Shown here one piece after another: positions 42,235 to 52,376 of a stretch of DNA of 64,000 nucleotides. The notes beneath the pieces are model-generated. The model saw only the letters and a list, made by a program, of their open reading frames with translations, had not been told where the DNA came from and did not search any database. Every line of letters begins with the position of its first letter. Within the stretch, counting starts at the first letter, position 1. Origin of the DNA: Colwellia sp. (GTDB lineage Bacteria > Pseudomonadota > Gammaproteobacteria > Enterobacterales > Alteromonadaceae); the NCBI GenBank assembly GCA_013215465.1, contig JABSOW010000003.1:203537-267536 (forward strand), written 5' to 3'. A program made the position numbers and the translations under genes.

Positions 42235-44190
42235 ATGGAATTAATATTAAAATCAGTGACGGTTAGTTTAGTGCAAAAAGTTTTGTTAGTTATATTGGCT
42301 TATGGATATGGTTTAGGTGCATTTGCCAGTGAACCATTGAACTTAATCGTAGATAAAGTTCAGCAACAACGATTTATTAAAGCAGAGAAATTAGTTTATA
42401 AAAGTAACTCTGCACAATATAAATCACTTTATAATCATCTTCATTATTATCCGCTACAACCTTATTTAGATCTGCAACGTTTGTTAAGTAACATACATTT
42501 ATCTAATGCCGCAGAAATAAGTGAATTTTTACTTAAATATAAAGGTACACCGCTTGACTGGCCTTTACGGAAAAAGTGGTTAAAATATTTAGCAAAAAAA
42601 AATCAGGGCATATTATTTTTACAAGCTTATAAGCCGACAAGTAATGCAGAGTTAAGCTGTCAGCATCTTAAATTTAGACTTGCATCAGGCTTACCGGAAA
42701 GTGTGGTATTACCGCAAGTTACCAAGTTATGGCAGGTTGGGAAATCACAAAATAAAGCATGTGATCCATTATTTAAACGCTGGCAAAAAGCAGGTTATCA
42801 AACTAATGATGTAGTGTGGCAGCGTATTACGTTAGCAGCTGATGGCGGTAAACACACCTTAATTCCTTACTTAACCAAGTTATTACCAGAAGAACAGCAG
42901 TACTTAGCTAAGTTGTGGCATAAAGTTCGCCGTGATCCATCACTGGTGGGTAAGTTAAAATATTTTCCTAACAAGTCGGTACGAGAAACTGAAATATTAG
43001 CTTATGGGTTAAAGCGCCTTATTTGGCGTTATCCAGACAACGCTATTCGTAGTTATAAAAAAGCCCAACAGAAGTTTGTCTTTACTCCTATACAACTACA
43101 ACAGATTAATGAAAAATTTGCCTTGGCATTATCCGTAAAAAATCACCAACAGGCACAAGTTTGGTTAGATAAACTTGAATTTAGTGCTTTAAATAAAAAT
43201 ATGCTGCAGTGGCGTTTATCACAGGCATTAAAGCAACAAGACTGGCAACGCCTTATTGTTGATTTAAAGCAATTACCTAGTAAGCATAAAGACGATTTAA
43301 AGTGGAAATATTGGTACGCAAGAGCATTAATCGCCACAGATGCTGCGGAGCGTGGCCAATATTTGTTACAAGAGTTGGCAAATGAACGACACTATTATGG
43401 CTTTTTAGCAGCTAGTTATTTACGCACGCCAGCTAGCATGCAGCATAAACCATTAGCATTTTCTTTAGCGGAAAAGCGCCGGGTTATCAATTACCCTGCC
43501 GCGAAAAGAGCATTTGAATTCTATCATTTAGGCCGCTACTATCGAGCGCGCTCTGAATGGAATTATTTAATTAGCCAATTAACCAATACCGAGAAATTAA
43601 TTGCAGCTAAAGTGGCAAATGAAAACCAATGGTTTGATCGAACCATTTTTACCTTAGCTAAGGTAGGATATTTAGATGATGTAGCACTGAGGTTTCCAAA
43701 AGCTTTCGATGAAGAAATTAATCGTCATGCCAATAAAGAAAAAATATCACCGGCATGGGCATTTGCGATTGCCCGTCGAGAAAGCTCTTTTATGACCGAT
43801 GCTCATTCACCTGCAGGAGCAAAGGGTTTGATGCAATTAATGCCAAATACCGCTAAATCATTAAAAAAAGGTAAAATAAATCGTAATTATTTACTTAATG
43901 CGGACAACAATATTCAACTTGGCACCCGTTATTTGAAAAAGTTACTTGATAGAAATAGTGGCAATCAGGTATTAGCGACAGCAGCTTACAATGCTGGACC
44001 ACATAGAGTAAAAAGTTGGTTGAAAAATTTAAAATCTATCCCCGCTGATATTTGGATAGAAACAATCCCCTTTAAAGAAACTCGCGATTATGTAAAAAGT
44101 GTTTTGGCCTATCAAGAAATATACCAGCATAAGCCCGGGCAGGTTAGTCAACTTTTTGAGCAAGTGATTAATATGAATATAGGTGATTAA
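42235..44190 (+). CDS. slt: Soluble lytic murein transglycosylase
   Basis: This 651-residue periplasmic enzyme cleaves peptidoglycan to 1,6-anhydromuropeptides. A signal peptide covers about residues 1-27 (VLLVILAYGYGLGAFA). The long alpha-superhelical U and L domains take up to about residue 490. The C-terminal SLT domain has the catalytic glutamate Glu516 in ARRESSFMTDAHSPAGAKGL and the MQLMP and AAYNAGPHRV motifs. Length is close to E. coli Slt70 (645). Confidence 0.95.
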   Translation: MELILKSVTVSLVQKVLLVILAYGYGLGAFASEPLNLIVDKVQQQRFIKAEKLVYKSNSAQYKSLYNHLHYYPLQPYLDLQRLLSNIHLSNAAEISEFLLKYKGTPLDWPLRKKWLKYLAKKNQGILFLQAYKPTSNAELSCQHLKFRLASGLPESVVLPQVTKLWQVGKSQNKACDPLFKRWQKAGYQTNDVVWQRITLAADGGKHTLIPYLTKLLPEEQQYLAKLWHKVRRDPSLVGKLKYFPNKSVRETEILAYGLKRLIWRYPDNAIRSYKKAQQKFVFTPIQLQQINEKFALALSVKNHQQAQVWLDKLEFSALNKNMLQWRLSQALKQQDWQRLIVDLKQLPSKHKDDLKWKYWYARALIATDAAERGQYLLQELANERHYYGFLAASYLRTPASMQHKPLAFSLAEKRRVINYPAAKRAFEFYHLGRYYRARSEWNYLISQLTNTEKLIAAKVANENQWFDRTIFTLAKVGYLDDVALRFPKAFDEEINRHANKEKISPAWAFAIARRESSFMTDAHSPAGAKGLMQLMPNTAKSLKKGKINRNYLLNADNNIQLGTRYLKKLLDRNSGNQVLATAAYNAGPHRVKSWLKNLKSIPADIWIETIPFKETRDYVKSVLAYQEIYQHKPGQVSQLFEQVINMNIGD

Positions 44191-44557
44191 ACTGCCAATA
44201 TTTATATACACTTTTAATCGTTAGCTTTAGGCATATACCCATGATACTTCAAGATACGAGTTTCAGGATGACTGAGCGATTCATGATCAAGGCGCATCTT
44301 TTTATTAATGGTTGTTCCATTAAAAATAGATGCAACGAAGAGCATGATTTGCTCAGTCATCCCCAAAGGGCTGGTTTAGAAACGCTTTATGTTACGTTAT
44401 TGATTTCGACAAGGAGAATAACCATTCTCTTCAATCAATGCCTTACCTAAAGACGTTTATAATTCCAGCTGAATCCGGCATCTTGAGGTAACATGGGTAT
44501 ATATAACTTGAAAACAAAACGTTGTGTTATCATGAAAAAAAATTAAGGGGCGCTGCA
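44191..44557. other. Intergenic region between slt and pepQ
   Basis: This 366-bp gap is mostly occupied by one element with terminal inverted repeats (44232-44505). The last 50 bp lead into pepQ. An apparent 69-codon frame inside the element is not a gene. Confidence 0.8.
44232..44505. mobile_element. MITE-like element with terminal inverted repeats and internal hairpin
   Basis: The outer sequences ATATACCCATGATACTTCAA at the left and its near-complement ending at ATGGGTATAT at the right form imperfect terminal inverted repeats of about 25 bp. Inside, GGATGACTGAGC (from about 44267) pairs with GCTCAGTCATCC (ending about 44362) as the base of a long imperfect hairpin that also pairs GCATCTTTTTATTAATGG with its complement. 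A small palindrome GAGAATAACCATTCTC lies near 44414-44430. No coding capacity was seen. Confidence 0.7.
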
Positions 44558-45886
44558 ATGAGTAAATTGACCAATAAGTTAACAGAAGATTATCCACAGC
44601 ATATAGAACAATTACAACAAATAACTAAACAAGCTTTGTCGCGCGAAAACATTGAAGGTATTGTTATTCATTCTGGCCAAGAGATTAAAGCTTTTCTTGA
44701 TGACAATACTTACCCTTTTAGAGTAAACCCCCACTTTAAACATTGGTTACCATTAATTGATGCACCTAACTGCTGGCTTGTTATTAATGGTGAAGATAAA
44801 CCCACGTTAATATATTATCAACCAGTTGATTTTTGGCATAAAATATCACCTTTAACCGAAAGTTATTGGGGGGAATTTTTTAATATAAAAATTCTGAAAC
44901 AAGCCAGCGATGTTGATAAGTTATTACCTTATGATAAAAAAGATTTCGCTTATATTGGTAGTCATGTTGAAGTTGCTAAAGCGCTTGGTTTTGAGGCCAT
45001 TAACCCTGAGGCATTACTTAATTATTTTCATTATCACCGTGCTTATAAAACATCTTATGAACAAGAGTGTTTACGTCAATCAAACTATTTAGCCGTAATG
45101 GCACATAAAGTCGCTAAAGCGGCATTTTTAAGTGGTGATACTGAATTTGAGATCCAAAATGCTTATCTTAATGCCATAGGTTATACCGCCAATGAAACAC
45201 CTTATGGCAATATTGTTGCGTTAAATAAAAACTGTTCTATTTTGCATTATATGGATTTAGATAAAAAAGCCCCGCAAACGCATCAATCTTTTTTAATTGA
45301 TGCGGGCGCTAATTTTAATGGCTATGCCGCTGATATTACACGTACTTATTCTTTCAGACGAGATAAATTTGCTGAATTGATAGCTCGTATGGATCAACTG
45401 ATGTTAAATGCAGTGAATGGCTTAAAGCCAGGACTTAATTATGCTGATTTACACATTGCTACTTATCAAGAAATAGCACAAGTATTGGTAGAGTTTGATT
45501 TTATCAATGTTAGTGCTGATACCGCGGTAGATTCAGGCATAGTGAGTACGTTTTTTCCTCATGGTTTGGGGCATCATCTTGGTTTACAGGTACATGATGT
45601 TGGCGGTTTTATGGCTGATGAACGCGGTACACATATTAATACCCCAGCAGCCCATCCATTTTTACGTTCATCAAGAGTTATTGAAGTAGGGCAAGTTTTT
45701 ACTATTGAGCCAGGCTTGTATTTTATTGACTCGTTATTGAATAGCTTAAAAGAATCAACTAATAGCGATCAAGTTAATTGGCAAAAAATAGATGAAATGC
45801 GACCCTTTGGTGGTATTCGTATCGAAGATAATATTATTGTTCATCAATCACATAATGAAAACATGACTCGTGATTTAGGTTTGTAG
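44558..45886 (+). CDS. pepQ: Xaa-Pro dipeptidase PepQ
   Basis: This M24-family metallopeptidase cleaves dipeptides with C-terminal proline. I chose ATG 44558, which has AAGGGG at good spacing and gives 442 residues; an in-frame ATG at 44522 lacks a site. Metal ligands are visible in DAGANFNGYAADITRTYSF, HGLGHHLGLQVHD, IEPGLYF and GGIRIEDN. Length equals E. coli PepQ (443). It forms an apparent unit with yigZ (3 bp gap) and trkH, the same order as in E. coli. Confidence 0.95.
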   Translation: MSKLTNKLTEDYPQHIEQLQQITKQALSRENIEGIVIHSGQEIKAFLDDNTYPFRVNPHFKHWLPLIDAPNCWLVINGEDKPTLIYYQPVDFWHKISPLTESYWGEFFNIKILKQASDVDKLLPYDKKDFAYIGSHVEVAKALGFEAINPEALLNYFHYHRAYKTSYEQECLRQSNYLAVMAHKVAKAAFLSGDTEFEIQNAYLNAIGYTANETPYGNIVALNKNCSILHYMDLDKKAPQTHQSFLIDAGANFNGYAADITRTYSFRRDKFAELIARMDQLMLNAVNGLKPGLNYADLHIATYQEIAQVLVEFDFINVSADTAVDSGIVSTFFPHGLGHHLGLQVHDVGGFMADERGTHINTPAAHPFLRSSRVIEVGQVFTIEPGLYFIDSLLNSLKESTNSDQVNWQKIDEMRPFGGIRIEDNIIVHQSHNENMTRDLGL

Positions 45887-45889
45887 TTT

Positions 45890-46507
45890 GTGGTGATTAA
45901 AGATTATCAAATAGCGGTTAATAAAGTTGAGCATGAAACTATTGTTAATCGTAGTCGCTTTATTTGTTATCTAGCGCCTTGTACTAGCATTGACGAAGCA
46001 AAAGCTCAGGTTAAACTTCTGCAACTGACACACCCGCAAGCGAGTCATCATTGCTATGCTTTTTTAACTAAGGCTGCTAATGATAGCCTAGGTTATGGCT
46101 ACTCTGATGATGGTGAGCCAAGTGGCACAGCTGGAAAACCTATACTTGCCGTATTACAAGGTGGTGGTACTGGCCAAGTATGTGCGGTAGTGGTGCGATA
46201 TTTTGGTGGTACTAAGCTAGGTACAGGTGGTTTACAGCGAGCTTATGCCGACAGTGTTCGCCAAGCGTTAGTTTTTTTACAAGCGAAAACCAAAATAGCT
46301 ATGGCGGCGAAAACCCTAGCATGTCAATATAGCCAAGTTGATGATGTGTTACATATAATTAGCCAAGCTGAAGGGCAGGTTATAGAACAAGAGTATTTGC
46401 AACAAGTGCAGTTTAGTTTATTAATCCCAGAAGCTAAATTGGTGCTAGTAGCGCAAAAATTACAAACATTATCGGCAGGAAAATTAGTATTAACTAATTT
46501 GAAGTAA
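45890..46507 (+). CDS. yigZ: IMPACT-family protein YigZ
   Basis: This 205-residue protein belongs to the UPF0029/IMPACT family. The signature GYSDDGEPSGTAGKPIL and RYFGGTKLGTGGL lie at about residues 66-82 and 104-116, followed by a smaller C-terminal ferredoxin-like domain. The start is GTG, with a second GTG next to it. It is 3 bp after pepQ and 29 bp before trkH. Biochemical function in bacteria is not settled; a role linked to translation or nucleotide binding is only inferred. Confidence 0.93.
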   Translation: MVIKDYQIAVNKVEHETIVNRSRFICYLAPCTSIDEAKAQVKLLQLTHPQASHHCYAFLTKAANDSLGYGYSDDGEPSGTAGKPILAVLQGGGTGQVCAVVVRYFGGTKLGTGGLQRAYADSVRQALVFLQAKTKIAMAAKTLACQYSQVDDVLHIISQAEGQVIEQEYLQQVQFSLLIPEAKLVLVAQKLQTLSAGKLVLTNLK

Positions 46508-46536
46508 TAGCATTTAACTACTCAAAAATAATAAAC

Positions 46537-47988
46537 GTGCAATATAAAAATATTATTCGAATTTTAGGTTTATTGGTGGCACTACTTAGTGTCACTATGT
46601 TACCGCCAGCTTTGGTCTCCATGATTTATCGTGATGGTGGTGGTGTACCTTTTCTATTAGGTTTTCTTTGGTGCTTGATTACCGGTTTTTTAGCTTGGTA
46701 TCCGAATAGGCATCAAAAAAAAGACTTAAAAGCCCGGGAAGGTTTTCTTATTGTGGTGCTATTTTGGCTAGTGTTGGCAAGCTTTTCTGCTATTCCTCTG
46801 ATTTTATTAGAACAACCATATTTATCTGTTACCGATGCTTTTTTTGAATCATTTTCTGGTTTAACGACTACTGGTGCAACTATTTTAAATCATATAGAAG
46901 GTTTGCCCCATGCCGTTTTATGGTATCGCCAGCAATTACAATGGCTTGGTGGTATGGGAATTATTGTCTTAGCGGTGGCAGTATTACCTATGCTGGGTAT
47001 AGGTGGTATGCAATTATATCGTGCAGAAACACCAGGACCAGTTAAAGAGTCAAAAATGACGCCACGTATTGCGGATACGGCTAAGCATCTATGGTATATC
47101 TATTTTTCATTGACTGTAGCCTGTGCTGTTGCCTATTGGCTGGCGGGTATGTCGGGTTTTGATGCCATATGCCATTCATTTTCAACTATCGCTATTGGCG
47201 GATTTTCTACTCATGATGCCAGTATGGGCTATTTTAATAGCCCAGTAATTAACTTAGTGTGTGTATTCTTTTTGATTATTGCTGGCGTTAACTTTGCCTT
47301 ACATTATGCCGTTTTGCAAAGTAAGTCATTGAAAAACTATTTTTACGATCCTGAATTCAAAGTATTCATTGCCATACAAGTAGTATTAACATTAATTTGT
47401 TTTACTGTCTTGATGGCCTATGGCACTTATCAAGATGCTGATCAGGCTTTCGATCAGGCATTGTTCCAATCGGTTTCTATTAGTACCACGGCAGGTTTTG
47501 CGACCACGTCGTTTGCTGACTGGCCAACTCTGTTGCCTGTGCTATTAATTTTTGCTAGCTTTATTGGTGGTTGTGCTGGCAGTACTGGTGGTGGTATGAA
47601 AGTAGTACGGGTGTTGTTGTTGTATCTACAAGGCTTGCGTGAGCTCAATAAACTGGTTCATCCCAAAGCAGTGTTCAGTATTAAAATGGGTAAAAAAGTT
47701 TTGCCTGATCGCGTTGTTGAAGCCGTTTGGGGGTTCTTTTCCGCCTACGCAGCGGTGTTTGTTATTTGCATGTTATTACTACTTGCCACAGGTATGGATG
47801 ATATTACTGCCTTTACCGCTGTCGCTGCGTCTATTAATAACCTTGGTCCAGGGTTAGGTGAGGTTGCTGCGAATTACTCAGAAATTGGTGATACCAGTAA
47901 ATGGATATTAATTATGGCAATGTTGTTTGGTCGTTTAGAAATATTTACCTTATTGGTATTATTTACCCCAGCTTTTTGGCGTACCTAA
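46537..47988 (+). CDS. trkH: Trk potassium uptake channel subunit TrkH
   Basis: This 483-residue membrane protein is the pore subunit of the Trk K+ system. Multiple membrane helices are evident, with the four filter loops, including SGLTTTGATI (about 106-115), STIAIGGFSTHD and STTAGFATTSF. Length equals E. coli TrkH (483). The start is GTG at 46537. The regulatory partner trkA is in the same window (50936-52312) but on the opposite strand in another operon. Confidence 0.96.
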   Translation: MQYKNIIRILGLLVALLSVTMLPPALVSMIYRDGGGVPFLLGFLWCLITGFLAWYPNRHQKKDLKAREGFLIVVLFWLVLASFSAIPLILLEQPYLSVTDAFFESFSGLTTTGATILNHIEGLPHAVLWYRQQLQWLGGMGIIVLAVAVLPMLGIGGMQLYRAETPGPVKESKMTPRIADTAKHLWYIYFSLTVACAVAYWLAGMSGFDAICHSFSTIAIGGFSTHDASMGYFNSPVINLVCVFFLIIAGVNFALHYAVLQSKSLKNYFYDPEFKVFIAIQVVLTLICFTVLMAYGTYQDADQAFDQALFQSVSISTTAGFATTSFADWPTLLPVLLIFASFIGGCAGSTGGGMKVVRVLLLYLQGLRELNKLVHPKAVFSIKMGKKVLPDRVVEAVWGFFSAYAAVFVICMLLLLATGMDDITAFTAVAASINNLGPGLGEVAANYSEIGDTSKWILIMAMLFGRLEIFTLLVLFTPAFWRT

Positions 47989-48020
47989 TCTAGGGGCTGA
48001 TCCCTTGGTATGACTTGTTT

Positions 48021-50939
48021 TTACCACTTATGCCACAAACCTAACCAAGCTTGAGTTTCTGACTTGAAATTTTGCGGATTAACTTGCGCTAGGCCAAAGT
48101 CTATGGCGATATTGTTTATACCAGTAAAGCCACGGATATTGGTGATTTGTCCTTGAATACCATAACTATTAATAAGCGATTGCCTAGTCATTTTATGGCG
48201 AGTGTAAAATAGTCTTGCGCCTTTGAATGGTATAAAAGCGCTTATTTTTTCGTAATGATTACCTTGTTGTTGATAAAAGGCCAATTCAGGTGCTAGTTGT
48301 TTGTTTAAGTGAGCTTTCGGTTGAATAAGAGTTGAATTGAAGCCCCCTAAACTTAGCATGTTACCTGCATCTTTTGAGCGTTCTGCCCTTGAATAATTAA
48401 ATCCTAGGTAAAACTCGTGGAAATGTCCTACCACTGTAAGTGAGTAATTACTTCCGCTGTACCATTTGTTTTTATTGATTTTTTTAACTTTACCAGCTAG
48501 GTGATATAAGTTGGCTTGTTGATTTATACCCCAAGTTTGTTGTTCATGAAACCAGCTTTGAGTAAAACCAATAGCAATATACTCACTCGAAAGATTATCG
48601 AGCTCTGTAAGCTTAACTTGGCCGACGGTATCAAAAGTAAAGGTGTTATAACGATAAGGGTAGCTAGCTTCAAGATGAAGGCCTTGTTCTTTAAGTTGAC
48701 CTAAAGCTAGTGCATCACTATCTTGTTGTTGGGTTTTTACCTCAAATTGATAAGCATGTGCGGCTAGTTTTACCGGCCAACCTTGCCAGCGAACATTTCC
48801 GCCGAAGCCTGATAGCACATTATCAAATATATCTTGACTGATATTTACCTGCCAATCAAAGCGCTGCAAAGCATCACTACTTTTATAACCTAGCTCGACC
48901 ATGCTGCTACTGGCTGAATTATAGCTAGCCGCCAAAGTTAGTGTGCCTTGCTGTGGCCCAAAACCATAGGGTGTTATGTGACCAATAGTTTTATCAATAG
49001 TTATTTGCGCTTTATCAAGGGTAAACTTGCCTGCTAAGTGAGTTGTTACTATGCCACTTTGGGTTGTATTAGTGATGGTTATTCTTTCGCTGTTATTAAG
49101 TTGTAATTGATATAAGTCAGGACCTTGGGAGTTAATAGCCAAATGTAATAATTGATTTTTATCTAGGATAACAGGCCAGCTAACAGGATACTGACCAGAG
49201 GTTAAGGCTGTTAGTTTTTGTTCGATAAAGTTATATTGATATAGTTTTGTTTCACCTTTTACGCCAGCAACATAAAAAATACTGTCACCCTCTTTTGACC
49301 ATTCAGGAAAGGATAAAAATTGATAATTTATCGGTAATGGTACAACTTGTTCATTGATGATGGTGTTGTCGTTGATATCAAGCGTAGCAACTTTTAATCG
49401 CCATTTTTCATTTAGGCTGGTTTGTAAATAAGCGAAAGTTACTTTATTGGTGTCGTTGTTATTTTTTGGCTGAGGCTTAACGCGGACAAAATCATAAACA
49501 GACTCTACACTGGCAGGCGTTAATACTTGTTCAAATTTACCATCAATAGTTAATAGCACTAATTGTGAACTACCGTATCTGCTGCGCTCGGCTATAATAA
49601 ACGGGTTATTGGTCTCAATATTTGCGATATCAAAACGGCGAACATTTGCATTGGTAGTAAGTTGTTTTATCGTGTCGCTGGGAATATGCCAGGCGAATAA
49701 ATCTTGATGGCGGCTATTTTTCCTATCAACAGTTGTTGCTCCGTAGATGATGGTGTCATTATCAAGCCAACGAGGGTTGTTAATGCCATTATAGTTTTTT
49801 TGATTTAAGGTGAATTTTTGTTCACGCTTGAATACTTCGGGTGCTTTACTGGCGATATCCTGTGGATCGGCTTGAAGTAACGCTTCCACAGCATCTTTAT
49901 ATTCTTGCTGTTTTTTAGTATTATCATCGGTGCTATAAACGGCAAGGGTTATTTTATTGCTGTTATTTAGCTTTTGGCTACTGTCGACAATGGCTAAGTA
50001 TTTGCCATTTGGGCTTATACTCGGCGCGGAAACGGTACCGTTGAGATCAAGCCATAATGTTGAGGTATTCTCAGTATAATTTTGTTCTTTGGTAAGCGCC
50101 TTAAAAGTGTATTCTGCGACAAATCGTTGATATAAGTGCTTGGCTGAATCTTGAAAAACACCTTTAAAGGCTTGTGCGAAATTACGTTTTTTAACTGCTC
50201 GCCAACGTGTCCATACTGCATCTAAGGTGTCTTCACCATAATTGTCTTCTAGCCACTTTAAGTAACGAACACCCACTAAATACGCCATTGAACCAGATAA
50301 GTAATCATCATTTATCTCACTAAGTTGCGCGTAGTTAGGCAGAGCACCTTCACGTGCAAATTGTTGAATAACCGCTTCTACTGCATTGTTATAGAGCCGA
50401 CCACGACCAGTAAGTTTTGATTCTAGCAGGGTTGCATAGCCTTCACTGACCCAACGATGCTTTGTTATTTGGCTTGCATCATAAATATCGTACCAATTTG
50501 CTATGTTATTACGCCAATTAGCGCGGTTTTTTTGTCCTAAATGTACTAGATGTACGTATTCGTGCAGCACTAATAGTTGTTGCCAGCCAGTTGAATTAGC
50601 GATAACACTGTCTGATTGTGGCGGCGTAGCGAATAAAACCATATACGGGGCATTACTTAATGGTATAGCAAAACCATTCGCGGCATTAAAGGGATCAATT
50701 ATGTAGGTATCTACTTTTTCATCTAGCACTCGACCTTGTTGCTTTTTTATTAACGTGCGCACCAACTCCATTTCCCGAGCGCTTGATAAGGCCCACTTTT
50801 TATATTGAGGAGTATAGTGAACACGAAAGTTTTCTGTTTCAAAAGTTTGCCAATCTTGTGCGGTATCAACTAGTTCAGCGTTCGCTGCAAAAATAAAGAG
50901 CACTAAGCTTAAACAGCTTGCTTTGAATAAATGTGTCAA
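48021..50939 (-). CDS. Secreted HExxH metallopeptidase-like / beta-propeller / probable beta-barrel protein
   Basis: This 972-residue protein starts with a signal peptide ([14 protein letters not shown], cleavage near residue 21). HEYVH at residues 126-130 and [11 protein letters not shown] at 163-173, with Glu166 placed like a third zinc ligand, indicate a gluzincin fold of the peptidase-MA type. Residues about 300-640 hold TolB/WD40-like strands ([31 protein letters not shown]). From about 650 to the aromatic C-terminus, alternating strands suggest an outer-membrane beta-barrel. The start overlaps the trkA stop by ATGA, so it is the last gene of the def-fmt-rsmB-trkA operon. The substrate is unknown and no named function was recognised. 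Confidence 0.75.
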   Translation of the reverse strand: MTHLFKASCLSLVLFIFAANAELVDTAQDWQTFETENFRVHYTPQYKKWALSSAREMELVRTLIKKQQGRVLDEKVDTYIIDPFNAANGFAIPLSNAPYMVLFATPPQSDSVIANSTGWQQLLVLHEYVHLVHLGQKNRANWRNNIANWYDIYDASQITKHRWVSEGYATLLESKLTGRGRLYNNAVEAVIQQFAREGALPNYAQLSEINDDYLSGSMAYLVGVRYLKWLEDNYGEDTLDAVWTRWRAVKKRNFAQAFKGVFQDSAKHLYQRFVAEYTFKALTKEQNYTENTSTLWLDLNGTVSAPSISPNGKYLAIVDSSQKLNNSNKITLAVYSTDDNTKKQQEYKDAVEALLQADPQDIASKAPEVFKREQKFTLNQKNYNGINNPRWLDNDTIIYGATTVDRKNSRHQDLFAWHIPSDTIKQLTTNANVRRFDIANIETNNPFIIAERSRYGSSQLVLLTIDGKFEQVLTPASVESVYDFVRVKPQPKNNNDTNKVTFAYLQTSLNEKWRLKVATLDINDNTIINEQVVPLPINYQFLSFPEWSKEGDSIFYVAGVKGETKLYQYNFIEQKLTALTSGQYPVSWPVILDKNQLLHLAINSQGPDLYQLQLNNSERITITNTTQSGIVTTHLAGKFTLDKAQITIDKTIGHITPYGFGPQQGTLTLAASYNSASSSMVELGYKSSDALQRFDWQVNISQDIFDNVLSGFGGNVRWQGWPVKLAAHAYQFEVKTQQQDSDALALGQLKEQGLHLEASYPYRYNTFTFDTVGQVKLTELDNLSSEYIAIGFTQSWFHEQQTWGINQQANLYHLAGKVKKINKNKWYSGSNYSLTVVGHFHEFYLGFNYSRAERSKDAGNMLSLGGFNSTLIQPKAHLNKQLAPELAFYQQQGNHYEKISAFIPFKGARLFYTRHKMTRQSLINSYGIQGQITNIRGFTGINNIAIDFGLAQVNPQNFKSETQAWLGLWHKW

Positions 50940-52312
50940 AAATAAGTGGCGCTGACTTGGAATAGTTTTTCAACGTCACCGATATAACGTTTGTTGACTA
51001 AAAATAAGATCACGTGATCTTCTTCCCTGATCAGGGTGTTGGAATGAGCAATAAAGACTTCCGAGCCACGAACAATGGCGCCGATAGTTGTTCCAGGTGG
51101 TAACTTGATGTTTTTGATGGTACGGCCCACTACTTTTGATGACTTTTCATCACCTTTAGCGACTATTTCAATCGCTTCTGCTGAACCACCGCGTAAGCTA
51201 TAAACATTATCAATAGTGCCGCGTCGAACATGGGTTAATAACGCTGAAATAGTTGCTTGTTGTGGTGAAATGGCAATGTCGATAGCGCCACCGTGTACTA
51301 GCTCTATATAAGCGTCACGTTGAATCAGCACCATGGTTTTACGCACACCAAGTTTTTTCGCTAGCAGTGATGACATGATATTGGCTTCGTCATCATTAGT
51401 AACGGCAATAAAAACATCAAATTGATCAACATTTTCTTCGGTCAGTAGCTCTATGTCAGATGAATCACCATGGAAAACAAGTGTTTGATTCAATTCTGAG
51501 GTTAATTGCGCAGCACGTTTTGCTGAACGTTCAATTAATTTTACTTGATGGTTACTTTCTAAAATTCGCGCAAGCCCTGCGCCGATGTTACCGCCGCCAA
51601 CAATCATAATACGTTTATAAGCGGGCTCTAATTTTTGTAATTCATTCATGACTGCGCGTATATGAATACTAGCGGCAATAAAAAACACCTCATCATCTGC
51701 TTCTATAACGGTGGTGCCTAAGGGTCGAATAGGTTTACCGTTACGATAAATAGCCGCAACACGGGTATCCACATTAGGGATATGATCTCTTAATGTGGAT
51801 AAGGCGTGGCCGACAAGTAAACCACCATAATAAGCTTTAACAGCAACTAAGCTCACTTTGCCTTGAGCGAACTCTAATACTTGTAATGCACCGGGGTAGT
51901 CAATTAAGCGGGCAATATCACGGGTAACTAATTCTTCAGGGGCAATAACATGATCAACGGGAATATGGTTTTTATGAAACAACTGTTTTGAGTGTTTTAA
52001 TATTTGGTTAGAGCGAATTCTGGCAATTTTTTTATGAGTATTAAATAAAGAAGAACAAATTTGGCAAGTGATCATGTTGGTTGCATCATCTGAGGTTACT
52101 GCGATAACCATATCGGCATCTTCAGCACCAGCATTTCTAAGTACATCAGGATGGCAACCTTGGCCAACAACCACTTGTAAATCCATCTTATCTTGGAGTT
52201 CACGAAGTTTTTCTCCGTCAATATCAACAACAGATATTTCGTTATTTTCTCCAACAAGGTTTTCCGCTAAAGTACCGCCTACTTGACCAGCGCCGACTAT
52301 GATTATTTTCAT
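50936..52312 (-). CDS. trkA: Trk system regulatory subunit TrkA
   Basis: This 458-residue cytoplasmic protein gates TrkH in response to NAD(H) and ATP. Two RCK halves are visible: the first begins [16 protein letters not shown] and the second, near residue 230, [17 protein letters not shown]; each is followed by a TrkA-C domain. Length equals E. coli TrkA (458). It lies 64 bp after rsmB in the def-fmt-rsmB-trkA order shared with E. coli, with one extra gene at its 3' end. Confidence 0.97.
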   Translation of the reverse strand: MKIIIVGAGQVGGTLAENLVGENNEISVVDIDGEKLRELQDKMDLQVVVGQGCHPDVLRNAGAEDADMVIAVTSDDATNMITCQICSSLFNTHKKIARIRSNQILKHSKQLFHKNHIPVDHVIAPEELVTRDIARLIDYPGALQVLEFAQGKVSLVAVKAYYGGLLVGHALSTLRDHIPNVDTRVAAIYRNGKPIRPLGTTVIEADDEVFFIAASIHIRAVMNELQKLEPAYKRIMIVGGGNIGAGLARILESNHQVKLIERSAKRAAQLTSELNQTLVFHGDSSDIELLTEENVDQFDVFIAVTNDDEANIMSSLLAKKLGVRKTMVLIQRDAYIELVHGGAIDIAISPQQATISALLTHVRRGTIDNVYSLRGGSAEAIEIVAKGDEKSSKVVGRTIKNIKLPPGTTIGAIVRGSEVFIAHSNTLIREEDHVILFLVNKRYIGDVEKLFQVSATYF

Positions 52313-52376
52313 TTGTTGTTTTTATTCTCATTAATGAACGTCACCCTCGTGGTTACTTAATTGAGGGTCTATATTT

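Noticed and set aside
44241..44450. 69-codon plus-strand frame between slt and pepQ
   Set aside because: It lies wholly within a repeat element with inverted ends and a long hairpin, and its codon pattern is not protein-like.
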